DNA of 64,000 nucleotides from Bacteroidales bacterium. Lineage in GTDB: Bacteria > Bacteroidota > Bacteroidia > Bacteroidales > UBA12077. The notes under the pieces are model-generated. The model saw only the letters and a list, made by a program, of their open reading frames with translations. It ran no database searches and had not been told where the DNA came from. The stretch is taken from assembly GCA_030637515.1 (NCBI GenBank), contig DAOWGM010000077.1, positions 1-64,000 of the forward strand, read 5' to 3'. The position numbers and the translations under genes were made by a program. Below are positions 35,979 through 44,746 of this stretch, in pieces. Positions within the stretch are counted from its first letter, which is position 1, and each line of letters begins with the position of its first letter.

Positions 35979-36554
35979 TTAATAGTTTGTTTGCTCAATT
36001 TCGAAATAAGCTTCCGGATGACCACAAACTGGACAATTCTTTAAAGCTTTTGCACTTTCATGAACATGTCCACACTTACGACAAACCCATTTAACTTTTT
36101 CTTCGCGTTCAAAAACTTTTCCTGTTTCTATATTCGCAAGAAGTTTACGATATCGTGCTTCGTGCTCAGCTTCAATTTTTGCAATTAACTTATAAGCTAT
36201 AGCTATTTTCTTGAAACCTTCTTCTTCAGCTATTCTTGCAAATTCAGGGTATAGATCAGTCCACTCTTCGTTTTCACCATCAGCAGCAGCTTTTAAATTC
36301 TCTGCTGTTGTTCCGATTACACCAGCGGGGTATGAAGCAGTAATTTCTACAACGCCACCTTCTAAAAATTTGAAGAAAGTTTTTGCATGTTGTTGCTCTT
36401 GCATTGCAGTTTCGTTAAAGAATTCAGCAATTTGCTCGTAACCTTCCTTTTTAGCTACTTTTGCAAAAAATTCATATCTATTTTTCGCCTGTGATTCTCC
36501 GGCAAACGATTTTAATAAATTTTGTTCTGTACGTGTTCCTTTTAAAGAGCTCAT
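35979..36554 (-). CDS. rbr: Rubrerythrin
   Basis: 191 residues, full length. The N-terminal four-helix di-iron domain shows the Glu/His ligands in LLKSFAGESQAKNRYEFFAK, ETAMQEQQHAKTFFKFLEG and AKIEAEHEARYRKLLANIE. The C-terminal rubredoxin-like domain has WVCRKCGHVHE and NCPVCGHPEAYFE. It acts as a cytoplasmic NADH-linked peroxide reductase in anaerobes. Neighbours are two SODs and a nitroreductase, giving a coherent oxygen-defence segment. Confidence 0.95.
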   Translation of the reverse strand: MSSLKGTRTEQNLLKSFAGESQAKNRYEFFAKVAKKEGYEQIAEFFNETAMQEQQHAKTFFKFLEGGVVEITASYPAGVIGTTAENLKAAADGENEEWTDLYPEFARIAEEEGFKKIAIAYKLIAKIEAEHEARYRKLLANIETGKVFEREEKVKWVCRKCGHVHESAKALKNCPVCGHPEAYFEIEQTNY

Positions 36555-36680
36555 ATTCTATTGTTTAGTTATTATTAATAAAAGTCTATAAACTGGTTTC
36601 GAAGATATAAAAATCAATACATATAAAAAGGTAATTAACTACTTAATTAAGCAATTTAAAATCGATTTAAATACTATCTT

Positions 36681-37256
36681 TTAGTATCGACCAGAAACAA
36701 TATCCCAATTAATAATACTCCAGAAGCTATTCACATAATCAGGTCGTTTGTTTTGATAATCTAAGTAATATGCATGCTCCCATACATCACATGTTAAAAT
36801 TGGAATTAATCCTTCCGCTAAAGGATTTGCAGCATTTGAAGTTTGCACTATTTCCAGACTTCCATTTGGCTTTTTAACTAACCATGCCCAACCTGATCCG
36901 AAAAGTGTTTTTGCTGCATTTGAGAATTCCTCTTTAAACACATCAAAAGAACCAAAACTGGCAATAATAGCAACTAACAGCTCTCCACTCAATTTTTCTA
37001 TTTTATTTTTTCCAAACTGATCAAAATAAAAAGTATGATTCCAGATCTGTGCTGCATTATTAAAGATTCCTCCTTTTGCTTTTGTAATAATTTCAAGGAT
37101 ATCTGCATTTTCAAATTCGGTACCAACAATAAGATTATTCAAATTATTTACATATGCAGCATGGTGTTTATCGTGATGAAACTCAAGAGTTTGTTTAGAA
37201 ATTACTGGTTCTAACGCATCATATGCATAAGGTAATGCGGGTAAATCGAAAGGCAT
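36681..37256 (-). CDS. sodB: Superoxide dismutase, Fe-type
   Basis: 191 residues from the ATG at 37256; an in-frame upstream start would add 13 residues outside the family alignment. Metal ligands are H27, H74, D157 and H161 ([13 protein letters not shown]). The second-sphere Gln is Q70 in NNAAQIWNH and the position used by Gln in Mn enzymes is Ala (TSNAANPL), the Fe-SOD pattern. It converts superoxide to peroxide and oxygen in the cytoplasm. A second, Mn-type SOD lies immediately upstream on the same strand (142 nt). Confidence 0.93.
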   Translation of the reverse strand: MPFDLPALPYAYDALEPVISKQTLEFHHDKHHAAYVNNLNNLIVGTEFENADILEIITKAKGGIFNNAAQIWNHTFYFDQFGKNKIEKLSGELLVAIIASFGSFDVFKEEFSNAAKTLFGSGWAWLVKKPNGSLEIVQTSNAANPLAEGLIPILTCDVWEHAYYLDYQNKRPDYVNSFWSIINWDIVSGRY

Positions 37257-37379
37257 AATTTTATATTTTAGGTTTAACAATAATTCGTTAAACAAATTTA
37301 AACAATATAAAATTAAAGACTAAAAAAAGCCGGAGAATAACTCCCCGACTTTTCGAAACCTAAATTACAATTAAATCTA

Positions 37380-37395
37380 CCTGTCGGCAGACAGG
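37380..37395. repeat. Short palindrome CCTGTC-GGCA-GACAGG
   Basis: A 6-bp perfect stem 3 nt past the Mn-type SOD stop, followed leftward by an imperfect GC-rich hairpin at 37325-37352. A related palindrome lies in the AOR leader. It may be a terminator component or a dispersed repeat. Confidence 0.5.
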
Positions 37396-37398
37396 CTA

Positions 37399-37995
37399 CT
37401 AAACGAATCGTTTAGCAACATGATCCCAATCAACTACATTCCAGAAGGCATCAATATATTCTGGTCTTTTATTCTGATATTTAAGATAATATGCGTGCTC
37501 CCAAACATCAAGACCGATTATGGGTGTTCCTTTAACTTCAGCAATATCCATTAATGGATTATCCTGATTTGGTGTAGAAGTAACAGCTAATTTACCTCCT
37601 TGATTTACTAACCACGCCCAACCTGATCCAAATCTGGTAGCCGCAGCTTTGCTAAATAATTCTTTAAATTCAGTAAAAGAACCAAAATCTCTTTTAATCG
37701 CATTTAATAAATCTCCCGTTGGTTCTCCTCCACCATTTGGTGACATAATTTCCCAAAATAATTTGTGATTGTAAAAACCACCTCCATTATTTCTTACTGC
37801 AACTGAATGCTTCGAAATATTCTTTATAATCTCTTCTATTGATTGATTCTCTAAATCCGAATCCTTAATTGCATTATTTAAATTATTGGTATATCCTGCA
37901 TGATGTTTTGTATGATGGATTTCCATAGTACGTGCATCAATATTAGGTTCTAATGCATTGTAATCGTATGATAATTGTGGTAATTCAAAAGCCAT
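37399..37995 (-). CDS. sodA: Superoxide dismutase, Mn-type
   Basis: 198 residues. Ligands are H27, H77, D163 and H167 ([13 protein letters not shown]). Here the second-sphere residues are Gly at position 73 (NNGGGFYNH) and Gln at 144 (TPNQDNPLM), the Mn-SOD pattern, opposite to its neighbour. The two genes are tandem but not close copies, so old paralogues or independent acquisition are both possible. Metal preference is inferred from residues only; Bacteroidota enzymes can be cambialistic. Confidence 0.92.
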   Translation of the reverse strand: MAFELPQLSYDYNALEPNIDARTMEIHHTKHHAGYTNNLNNAIKDSDLENQSIEEIIKNISKHSVAVRNNGGGFYNHKLFWEIMSPNGGGEPTGDLLNAIKRDFGSFTEFKELFSKAAATRFGSGWAWLVNQGGKLAVTSTPNQDNPLMDIAEVKGTPIIGLDVWEHAYYLKYQNKRPEYIDAFWNVVDWDHVAKRFV

Positions 37996-38126
37996 AATTT
38001 TTATTAATTTTAAAAGTTAAACATTTTATTTAGATTCATTCTAATTAATTTAACTTTATAACAAAGAACATATCCAATTGTTTACTATATTTTAAAAAAT
38101 TATTTTCGCATTATAAATACCACGAT

Positions 38127-39425
38127 TTGAACAGAAGAATATTAAATATTGCCATCCCTAATATCATTAGTAATATCACCATTCCATTATTAGGAATTGT
38201 TGATTTGGCTTTAGTCGGTCACCTTGAATCTAAAGTTTACATTGGAGCCATTGCTATTGGGAGCATGATTTTCAATTTCATTTATTGGGGATTTAGCTTT
38301 CTAAGAATGGGAACAGCTGGTTTCGCTGCACAATCCTTTGGTAAAAAAGATTTTCGGGAAAGTTTTTATATTCTTTACAGGGCTCTTTTTGTAGGATTTA
38401 TAGGTGCAATATTTTTATTAATTATTCAACGACCGATCGATTTATTAAGCTTCTCTATAATCAACGGTAGTGACGAAGTGGAATTTTTTGCCAGGCAATA
38501 CTTCAATATCAGAATATGGGCTGCTCCTGCCACAATAGCTCTTTATTCAATTTCTGGCTGGTATATTGGAATGCAAAATGCTAAAATTCCAATGATTATT
38601 GCTATTACGGTTAATCTGTTAAATGTTGGTTTCAATGTGCTGTTTATTAAAGTTTTTGGAATGAAATCGGATGGAGTTGCACTTGGAACTGTGCTTGCTC
38701 AATATTCTGGATTAATTATAGCACTGGTGTTTTTATCAAAACACTCAGGGCGATTAAGGTTGTATTTGAATATGAAAGAGATTCTGCAACAGAATGCTCT
38801 TAAGAGATTCTTCAATGTTAATAAGGACATTTTTATTCGCACCATAAGTTTAGTTTTTGCTCTATCCTTTTTCACAGCAAAATCGGCTAAATACGGAGAT
38901 ACTTTACTGGCAGTAAACACTTTATTACTTCAGTTTTTTATGATTTATGCACACGTTGTTGATGGATTTGCATTTGCAGGTGAAGCTTTAGCCGGCAAAT
39001 ATTTCGGCGCCAGAGATAAAACAAACCTTATAAAAGCATCTAAACTTCTGTTTTATTGGGGATTGTTAATAGCAGGCATATTTACTATTGCTTACTACTT
39101 TGGTGATAATTTGCTTTTAAAAATATTAACCGATAATTCGGAAGTAATTCAAAATATTCAACCTTACTTATTCTGGATATATCTGATTCCTGTAATAACA
39201 TTCGGAGCATTTATATGGGATGGTATTTTTATTGGAGTAACAGCATCAGCAAGTATGCGAAATGCAATGCTTATTTCAACATTCTTAATCTTCCTTCCTG
39301 CATATTTCATTCTGCACCATTACTTTTATAATCATGGATTATGGGCTGCATTTTTGCTATTCATGATAGCCAGATTTGTAACGTTAAGTATATTTGCATC
39401 TAAACATATATATCAAAAATTATAA
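38127..39425 (+). CDS. MATE-family exporter (DinF-like)
   Basis: 432 residues with about 12 transmembrane helices. The opening NRRILNIAIPNIISNITIPL and LVGHLESKVYIGAIAIGS are typical of the DinF branch of MATE transporters, with internal two-fold repeats (RMGTAGFAAQSFG; VVDGFAFAGEALAGKYFG). It uses a sodium or proton gradient to export organic cations or drugs; the substrate is unknown. The start is a TTG: no upstream ATG is in frame and the family N-terminus begins exactly here. Confidence 0.9.
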   Translation: MNRRILNIAIPNIISNITIPLLGIVDLALVGHLESKVYIGAIAIGSMIFNFIYWGFSFLRMGTAGFAAQSFGKKDFRESFYILYRALFVGFIGAIFLLIIQRPIDLLSFSIINGSDEVEFFARQYFNIRIWAAPATIALYSISGWYIGMQNAKIPMIIAITVNLLNVGFNVLFIKVFGMKSDGVALGTVLAQYSGLIIALVFLSKHSGRLRLYLNMKEILQQNALKRFFNVNKDIFIRTISLVFALSFFTAKSAKYGDTLLAVNTLLLQFFMIYAHVVDGFAFAGEALAGKYFGARDKTNLIKASKLLFYWGLLIAGIFTIAYYFGDNLLLKILTDNSEVIQNIQPYLFWIYLIPVITFGAFIWDGIFIGVTASASMRNAMLISTFLIFLPAYFILHHYFYNHGLWAAFLLFMIARFVTLSIFASKHIYQKL

Positions 39426-39455
39426 TAAAAAAGGATTGTCAAAAAAATATCATTT

Positions 39456-40310
39456 TTAATATGTTGTTGTCATATTTTCATCAACACAAATAATAAAATC
39501 TGCCTTACCTTTATTTTCTTCATCAAGCGTAAATACATCTGATTGCATTACTGTTGAAATTGTAATATAATTTAAGTCCGGTTTATCTCTTTTTAGATAC
39601 CATAAAATTCCTTCATAGTTATCTGAATGATATGCGCCATGATAATGAATAAATTTATTTCCTGATATATAATTCTCTGAAATAAAATATGCCATTGTAG
39701 CATCTTTAATTGCTTGTGCTTTAGGGAAGTTTTCGCCACCGTGACCTCCCATCATTTCTAACATATTTTTATAGCAAGGCAATTCAGGATCGTATTCAAT
39801 TGGTAAAGGTGCAATCCATTCTTTCTCTAATTCAGTTACTGAATCTAAAGCTTCAAATCCATTTTTAAAAACCATACTTGCATACCTTCTAGGAATGTTT
39901 GTAGCAATAAATTTTTGCCCGTTGTTTTTTGCCATGTCAACTAAAGGAGCATAATCCGTTTTATAGTTAGACCATAATCGCGCAAGCGATTCAAGCGCCT
40001 TATTATCAATACTATCCCTCAAATAAAGGTTTAATTCATCTTGATTATCGGCTTCAAACATTTCAGCACCAAAAGTCAGATTTCCATTTTTTATTAGATC
40101 AAGGCTTACTTCATATTGCAGCCAGTGTGCAATTGGATTGTTATGTAATTCGCCAAAAAGAATTATATCTGCATCTTTAACAGATTTCATCATTTTTGAA
40201 TAATTTACTTTCTTCCCTTTTGTATCAAATATCTGATAAGCAGTTTTGTTTTGGGAATAAGTGTTTATAGCAAAAAAATAAAGAACAACTAGTAGTATAG
40301 TTTTTTTCAT
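39456..40310 (-). CDS. ChaN-like haem-binding-uptake family protein
   Basis: 284 residues with a signal peptide (1-19, NTYSQ) and no lipobox. Family motifs: ADIILFGELHNNPIAHWLQY (residues ~47-66), TFGAEMFEADNQDELN, ATNIPRRYASMVF and KFIHYHGAYHSDNYEGI. ChaN-type proteins bind haem in iron-regulated systems, though many homologues are uncharacterised. It begins 4 nt after the response-regulator stop, so it may be the third gene of the two-component operon, which suggests a periplasmic target or accessory of that system. Confidence 0.82.
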   Translation of the reverse strand: MKKTILLVVLYFFAINTYSQNKTAYQIFDTKGKKVNYSKMMKSVKDADIILFGELHNNPIAHWLQYEVSLDLIKNGNLTFGAEMFEADNQDELNLYLRDSIDNKALESLARLWSNYKTDYAPLVDMAKNNGQKFIATNIPRRYASMVFKNGFEALDSVTELEKEWIAPLPIEYDPELPCYKNMLEMMGGHGGENFPKAQAIKDATMAYFISENYISGNKFIHYHGAYHSDNYEGILWYLKRDKPDLNYITISTVMQSDVFTLDEENKGKADFIICVDENMTTTY

Positions 40311-40314
40311 GAGA

Positions 40315-41010
40315 TTAATTTATAGTAAGTATAATTCCAACAGTAGGAATAGTTTCTATTTTAATATTAGGTTCGGCTTGTAAATGCTTTCTTAACTTGG
40401 AAACAAACACATCAAGACTACGACCAATAAAATAATCGGTTTCGCCCCAAACAGCTTCCATTATTTCTTCGCGTGGTACAATATTGTTTTTTGATTTTGC
40501 CAGAATAGCAAGTACTTTACTTTCTTTTGATGTTAGTCTTTTTGATTCGTTATTAAGCTTTAATTCCTGGTTCTGAACATCGAATATGTATCTACCAAGT
40601 TGATAAATGAGCTTGCTTTCTTTCGATTCTTCAGGATTAACTCTACTTAGAATTGATTGTATACGAAATAAAAGTTCGTCTTCATCGAAAGGCTTTGTAA
40701 CGTAATCATCTATTCCAATTCCAAAACCTTTTAATTTATCTTCTTTCATGGAACGTGCCGTAAGAAAAATTACAGGAACCTTTCTATTTATCTTTCTTAT
40801 TTCTTCAGCAAGTGTAAAACCATCCATTTTTGGCAACATAACATCCAAAATGCAAAAATCAAATGCAGAAGATGTAAATCCTTTTAATGCAGAAACTCCA
40901 TCACGATAAAGTTTTACAAAAAAATCATTAGACTCAAGGAATTCAAGTAACAAAAACCCAAGGTTTGTATCATCCTCTACCAGTAATATTTTTGTTTTTT
41001 GCTCTTCCAT
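40315..41010 (-). CDS. rprY: OmpR/PhoB-type response regulator (RprY-like)
   Basis: 231 residues. Receiver domain (1-~122): acidic pair E12/D13/D14, phosphoacceptor D56 in ILDVMLPKMDGF, T in FLTARSMKEDKL, and K in DYVTKPFDEDEL. Winged-helix DNA-binding domain (~130-230): LTSKESKVLAILAKSKNNIV and GRSLDVFVSKLRKHL. It follows its kinase by 3 nt. Resembles RprY of Bacteroides, but orthology is inferred from order and sequence feel only. Confidence 0.9.
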   Translation of the reverse strand: MEEQKTKILLVEDDTNLGFLLLEFLESNDFFVKLYRDGVSALKGFTSSAFDFCILDVMLPKMDGFTLAEEIRKINRKVPVIFLTARSMKEDKLKGFGIGIDDYVTKPFDEDELLFRIQSILSRVNPEESKESKLIYQLGRYIFDVQNQELKLNNESKRLTSKESKVLAILAKSKNNIVPREEIMEAVWGETDYFIGRSLDVFVSKLRKHLQAEPNIKIETIPTVGIILTIN

Positions 41011-41013
41011 CCT

Positions 41014-42273
41014 TTATAATTCATTGCAATATGGTAACTGAATAGTAAACCTGGTTCCTTTACCAACTTTACTTTTAACTTCAATCTTACCCTTTACAGA
41101 TTCAATAATAGCTTTAACTGTAGACAAACCAATTCCAAACCCTTTTACATTATGCAGATCTCCTGTTGGTACACGAAAGTATTTTTCAAAAATCTGATTC
41201 AAGTACTCTTGTTGAATCCCAATTCCATTATCTTCTATTTCGATAATAACAATATCGTTTTTATGGTAAGTCGTTATTTTTATTTCGGGTGCTTTATCAC
41301 AATACTTTATTGCGTTGTCAATTAAATTAGAAATAGCAACCTGGAATTGATCTGCATCGGTATTCACGTTGCATTTATCCGATTGTTTATGATATTCAAT
41401 ACTTCCATTAAGTTCTTGTAACTGCACTTGATATGAATCTACTGTACACTTAATAAGATTACAAACATCCGTTGTATAACATTCCAAAGGGCTTCCATTT
41501 TCAATACGTGCAATATCAAGTAAACCTTCTACTCTATTTTTTAATTTCTTCTGTTCCGATTTAATAATTTGAGCATACTGGCTAAGTTTTTCATCTTTAG
41601 TAATCTTCTCACTTTTTGATATCATACTGTTAGCCAATGCGATATTGGTTATTGGCGTTTTAAACTCATGGGTTATGTTATTTATAAAATCGCGTGTACT
41701 ACGGTACAACATTTTTTCACGTCGATAATATTTCAATATCAATAAAAATGAAAAACTAATGAGAATAATTAGCGCAATAGAACTAATAAACATAATACCT
41801 ATCTGTGCTGCAATAAACTCACTCTTCTGAGGAAATTTAATTTTCAGTTCAACACCATTTTGAAGAAATACACTTTCTAACTCTTCGGTAAAATAGGTTT
41901 TTTTACAAGATTTAAAATCAGCATCTTTTTTTGTGTCTACAATATCAAATTCATATCCAGTATTTAAATTATAGTAAGCAAGTGCTGTTTTTACTATAGA
42001 ATCTAACTTACTCCATTCTATCTGATTATACATTGAGGTAAAACATGAGGCTGTTCCTGCTTTACTCATACAACTTGCTACTTCGCTACAAATAGATTCA
42101 TTGTCGGAAAGTTGCTCAACAATCTTACTCATTGCCATTTTAACGCTATGATTAAATTGTTTTTCCTGAATATTAGCTGCATTAACAATCCACGAGATCT
42201 GAATTGCTACAAGCGCAAGCAAGCTTATGAATGTAACAACAATTAAAAAAATCTGTAATTTATTTTTCTTCAC
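41014..42273 (-). CDS. rprX: Sensor histidine kinase with Cys-containing periplasmic domain (RprX-like)
   Basis: 419 residues: TM1 (~8-30), periplasmic domain (~31-155), TM2 (~157-180), H-box FINNITHEFKTPITNIALA with H202, N-box QVAISNLIDNAIKYCD, G-boxes DNGIGI and GFGIGL. The sensor region carries four Cys (C62, C68, C77, C123), unusual for a periplasmic domain and suggestive of a disulfide- or metal-based signal. It is divergent from a small secreted peptide that is also Cys-rich, with a perfect palindrome between them. Confidence 0.9.
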   Translation of the reverse strand: MKKNKLQIFLIVVTFISLLALVAIQISWIVNAANIQEKQFNHSVKMAMSKIVEQLSDNESICSEVASCMSKAGTASCFTSMYNQIEWSKLDSIVKTALAYYNLNTGYEFDIVDTKKDADFKSCKKTYFTEELESVFLQNGVELKIKFPQKSEFIAAQIGIMFISSIALIILISFSFLLILKYYRREKMLYRSTRDFINNITHEFKTPITNIALANSMISKSEKITKDEKLSQYAQIIKSEQKKLKNRVEGLLDIARIENGSPLECYTTDVCNLIKCTVDSYQVQLQELNGSIEYHKQSDKCNVNTDADQFQVAISNLIDNAIKYCDKAPEIKITTYHKNDIVIIEIEDNGIGIQQEYLNQIFEKYFRVPTGDLHNVKGFGIGLSTVKAIIESVKGKIEVKSKVGKGTRFTIQLPYCNEL

Positions 42274-42318
42274 AATACAAATTTAACCAGAAAATGTATG
42301 ATTTATACTATTTTAACA

Positions 42319-42332
42319 TCGTGTTAACACGA
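42319..42332. promoter_or_regulatory. Perfect 14-bp palindrome between rprX-like gene and Cys-rich peptide
   Basis: TCGTGTTAACACGA, embedded in further TTAAC half-sites (42313-42337). It lies 46 nt from the kinase start and 40 nt upstream of the peptide's -7 box. A plausible operator for the response regulator or another dimeric factor. Confidence 0.5.
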
Positions 42333-42371
42333 ATTAACTTCGTTATAACCTACACATAAAGTTGCAAAACG

Positions 42372-42379
42372 TACATTTG
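42372..42379 (+). promoter_or_regulatory. Candidate -7 promoter box of the Cys-rich peptide gene
   Basis: TACATTTG matches TAnnTTTG and lies 29 nt before the ATG; no good -33 element, which would fit an activated promoter. Confidence 0.45.
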
Positions 42380-42408
42380 TTACAGATTAATTATTTAAAA
42401 AAAATATT

Positions 42409-42633
42409 ATGAAAAAATTCTTAGTAGTATTATCAGGAGTAGCATTTATTACACTTTTAACTTTATCAGTTAATGCACAGGACCCTCAGAAAAAAACAAC
42501 TGAGACAAAAGCAAAAACTGAAAAGTGCGATAAAACTAAATCAAAGTGTTGCCCAAAATCTTGTGATAAGAAAGCAGAAGCAACAAAAAAGACTGAAGAA
42601 AAGAAAGAAGAAAAAAAGGAAGAAAAGAAGTAA
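42409..42633 (+). CDS. Small secreted Lys/Cys-rich peptide
   Basis: 74 residues. Signal peptide (1-23, ending SVNAQ) then a 50-residue low-complexity tail with four Cys in CDKTKSKCCPKSCDKK, then a KKEEKKEEKK end. It may bind metal or form disulfides; no folded family is recognised. Divergent from the rprX/rprY-like operon with a palindrome between, and followed by a strong terminator, so transcribed alone. A good candidate target of that two-component system (inference). Confidence 0.75.
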   Translation: MKKFLVVLSGVAFITLLTLSVNAQDPQKKTTETKAKTEKCDKTKSKCCPKSCDKKAEATKKTEEKKEEKKEEKK

Positions 42634-42664
42634 TTCTTTTTGTTGTAATTAGGTTAATAAAATC

Positions 42665-42692
42665 AGAGCCGGCTTTTTAAGCCGGCTCTTTT
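42665..42692 (+). terminator. Terminator of the Cys-rich peptide gene
   Basis: AGAGCCGGCTT-TTT-AAGCCGGCTCT with a T run, 32 nt after the stop. Confidence 0.88.
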
Positions 42693-42821
42693 ACTATTCA
42701 GTAAAATATAAAAAGAACATTGCAGACACTATTCTTGTTTGCATCTGGATCTTTCTTTATGTAACTTTATGCATAAATAATTTAACAATAAACTCCTTTG
42801 AACAATCAGGATAAACCTTTT

Positions 42822-43652
42822 ATGAGCTCACTCAAAGAAGAATCAGGCCGATTGTTTATGATCAGCTTTGGTGTCTTTCTTTTTATCCTATTTTTCCAGC
42901 CCTTTCCACTTGAAATGCTTACTTATGATAACCGCCTATTATATGTTGCTGGTTTTGGAGGAATCACATTTTTTTCAGCTTGTATTATTCTAATTTTATT
43001 ACCATTCTCAAATGCTAAATGGTTTAAAACAAGTGATTGGGAAAGTGGACCACCTTTGATCTTAAGCATTTTTCTTCTTATTCTTAATGCAACCGCTTTT
43101 GGTTTTTATATCAGATTTGTAGGTAAAAGTCCATTGTCGCTTTATATTATGTTTAAAGTGGTTTTGGTTTGTCTTTTACCTGTATTAATTTTAGTAATTC
43201 TTTATAAAAACAAATCCTTGGAACGCGTAATTGTGTTTTTACAAAAACAAAATAAAAGCTACATTACAAAAATAAGGGAAATCGAAAAGAACGGAGAAGA
43301 CAAACAGATTGCTATCTATTCAGGGAATAAAGCCGAAAAGTTAAGTTTAAAATATAAAGATATTATTTTCATAAAATCTGCCGATAATTACATTGAAGTT
43401 CATTACCTCGAGAATAGTTCAGTTGAAAAGAAACTAATTAGAAATACCCTTAAAGATATTGAGTCTCAATTTACACATCATAATAATTTTATACGTTGTC
43501 ATCGCACCAGCATTGTAAATATGGCATTTGCTGAGAAATTAACACGAAACTACAGTGGTTACAACCTGAAATTGAGGAAATTACAAAACGAAATACCTGT
43601 TTCAAGACAATACTTAATTATTGTAAAAGAAATTCTTTCTGACCATAATTAG
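42822..43652 (+). CDS. Membrane-bound LytTR DNA-binding regulator
   Basis: About 276 residues: four transmembrane helices in the first ~135 residues (SFGVFLFILFFQPF; GGITFFSACIILILL; LILSIFLLILNATAFGF; KVVLVCLLPVLILVILY), a short linker, then a C-terminal LytTR domain (IIFIKSADNYIEVHYLE; LKDIESQFTHHNNFIRCHRT; IPVSRQYLIIVKEIL). Such proteins bind DNA while membrane anchored; the signal and targets are unknown. A TTG start eight codons upstream is possible; I prefer the ATG at 42822. No partner kinase is adjacent. Confidence 0.85.
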   Translation: MSSLKEESGRLFMISFGVFLFILFFQPFPLEMLTYDNRLLYVAGFGGITFFSACIILILLPFSNAKWFKTSDWESGPPLILSIFLLILNATAFGFYIRFVGKSPLSLYIMFKVVLVCLLPVLILVILYKNKSLERVIVFLQKQNKSYITKIREIEKNGEDKQIAIYSGNKAEKLSLKYKDIIFIKSADNYIEVHYLENSSVEKKLIRNTLKDIESQFTHHNNFIRCHRTSIVNMAFAEKLTRNYSGYNLKLRKLQNEIPVSRQYLIIVKEILSDHN

Positions 43653-43790
43653 CTGTGCAATTCACCACAGATTATGCGTTAACCACCACAATAATTTCTT
43701 ATTCTCCCCAATAAAACTGTATTCCAGCCCATATATTTTTTTTAACCTTCTTATCGTTTTATATTACAGGCTAACCTAATAAAAACTTAC

Positions 43791-44597
43791 ATGGCAAATT
43801 TTGTTGATGATTATTGTGAATTCCCTGTTGCCCTTCGCAGACCAATGTGGAGAATATGGCATAATTTACTTATCCGTTTTGATAAAGATGTTAGTGCTAA
43901 TTTTATGAATTATGGCTATGCTGGTCTTAATGGAGATAAACCCATTGAACTGGAAAAGAAAGATGAAATAAACAGGTATTGTATTCAACTATACGATCAT
44001 GTTGTACGTGATGTAAAGCTTGAAAACAAGAACGTATTAGAAGTTGGATCAGGAAGAGGTGGCGGTGCTCACTATATTTCACGATACTATAAAACCAAAA
44101 AGTATACAGGAGTTGATATTTCTTCGAGTGTAATAAATTTCTGTAATAGATTTTACAATAATCCTGGTTTATCATTTAAACAAGGTGTTGCTGAAAATAT
44201 TCCTTTCGAAGCAGGAACTTATGATGCCGTTGTAAATGTTGAATCGGCGAGGTGTTACAGAGATGTTAAAGTTTTCTTCAGAGAAGTACACCGTGTATTA
44301 AGTCCCGATGGACATTTTCTATTTGCTGATATGATAGAAACTGAAAAAGTTGATGGAGTCCGTAAAGATCTGGAAAGTTGTGGATTTAAAATTCATAGCG
44401 AGAATGAAATTACAAAAAATGTTGCAAGAGGACTTGAACTGGATACAGAACGCAGAGAAAATCTTATTGATAAAAAGGTTCCAGGATTATTGAGGAAATC
44501 ATTCAAAACGTTTGCTGGAACAAAAGGATCAAAACGTTTCGATTCATTTAATAATGGTCAGTATCAATATATGAGCTTTGTATTAAGCAAAAATTAA
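43791..44597 (+). CDS. SAM-dependent methyltransferase, class I
   Basis: 268 residues. Rossmann methyltransferase with motif I VLEVGSGRGGGAHYISRYY (residues ~80-98), acidic strand-2 end TGVDISSSVINFC, motif II AGTYDAVVNVESARCY and motif III VHRVLSPDGHFLFADM. It resembles the lipid- and quinone-type methyltransferases (phthiotriol-like), so a lipid substrate is plausible given the desaturase next door; this is inference. Hairpins separate it from the desaturase gene. Confidence 0.85.
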   Translation: MANFVDDYCEFPVALRRPMWRIWHNLLIRFDKDVSANFMNYGYAGLNGDKPIELEKKDEINRYCIQLYDHVVRDVKLENKNVLEVGSGRGGGAHYISRYYKTKKYTGVDISSSVINFCNRFYNNPGLSFKQGVAENIPFEAGTYDAVVNVESARCYRDVKVFFREVHRVLSPDGHFLFADMIETEKVDGVRKDLESCGFKIHSENEITKNVARGLELDTERRENLIDKKVPGLLRKSFKTFAGTKGSKRFDSFNNGQYQYMSFVLSKN

Positions 44598-44624
44598 ACA
44601 TATTAACTTCTAAAAATACTCTTA

Positions 44625-44703
44625 CACCAAATGTTTTAAGAATTTGGTGAACTATATTCTTCTAAAAATGTTTCCATTCGGTATCCGTATTATATGCGGA
44701 TAC
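44625..44703 (+). promoter_or_regulatory. Two hairpins in the desaturase upstream region
   Basis: CACCAAAT-N9-ATTTGGTG (44625-44649) and GTATCCG-N9-CGGATAC (44681-44703) occur in series before the desaturase start. Neither is followed by a T run, so they are not simple terminators. Possible leader structure or operator sites. Confidence 0.45.
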
Positions 44704-44746
44704 GTCTGGGGATTTTACCAGATTACATTTTACAAAGAAGAATACT

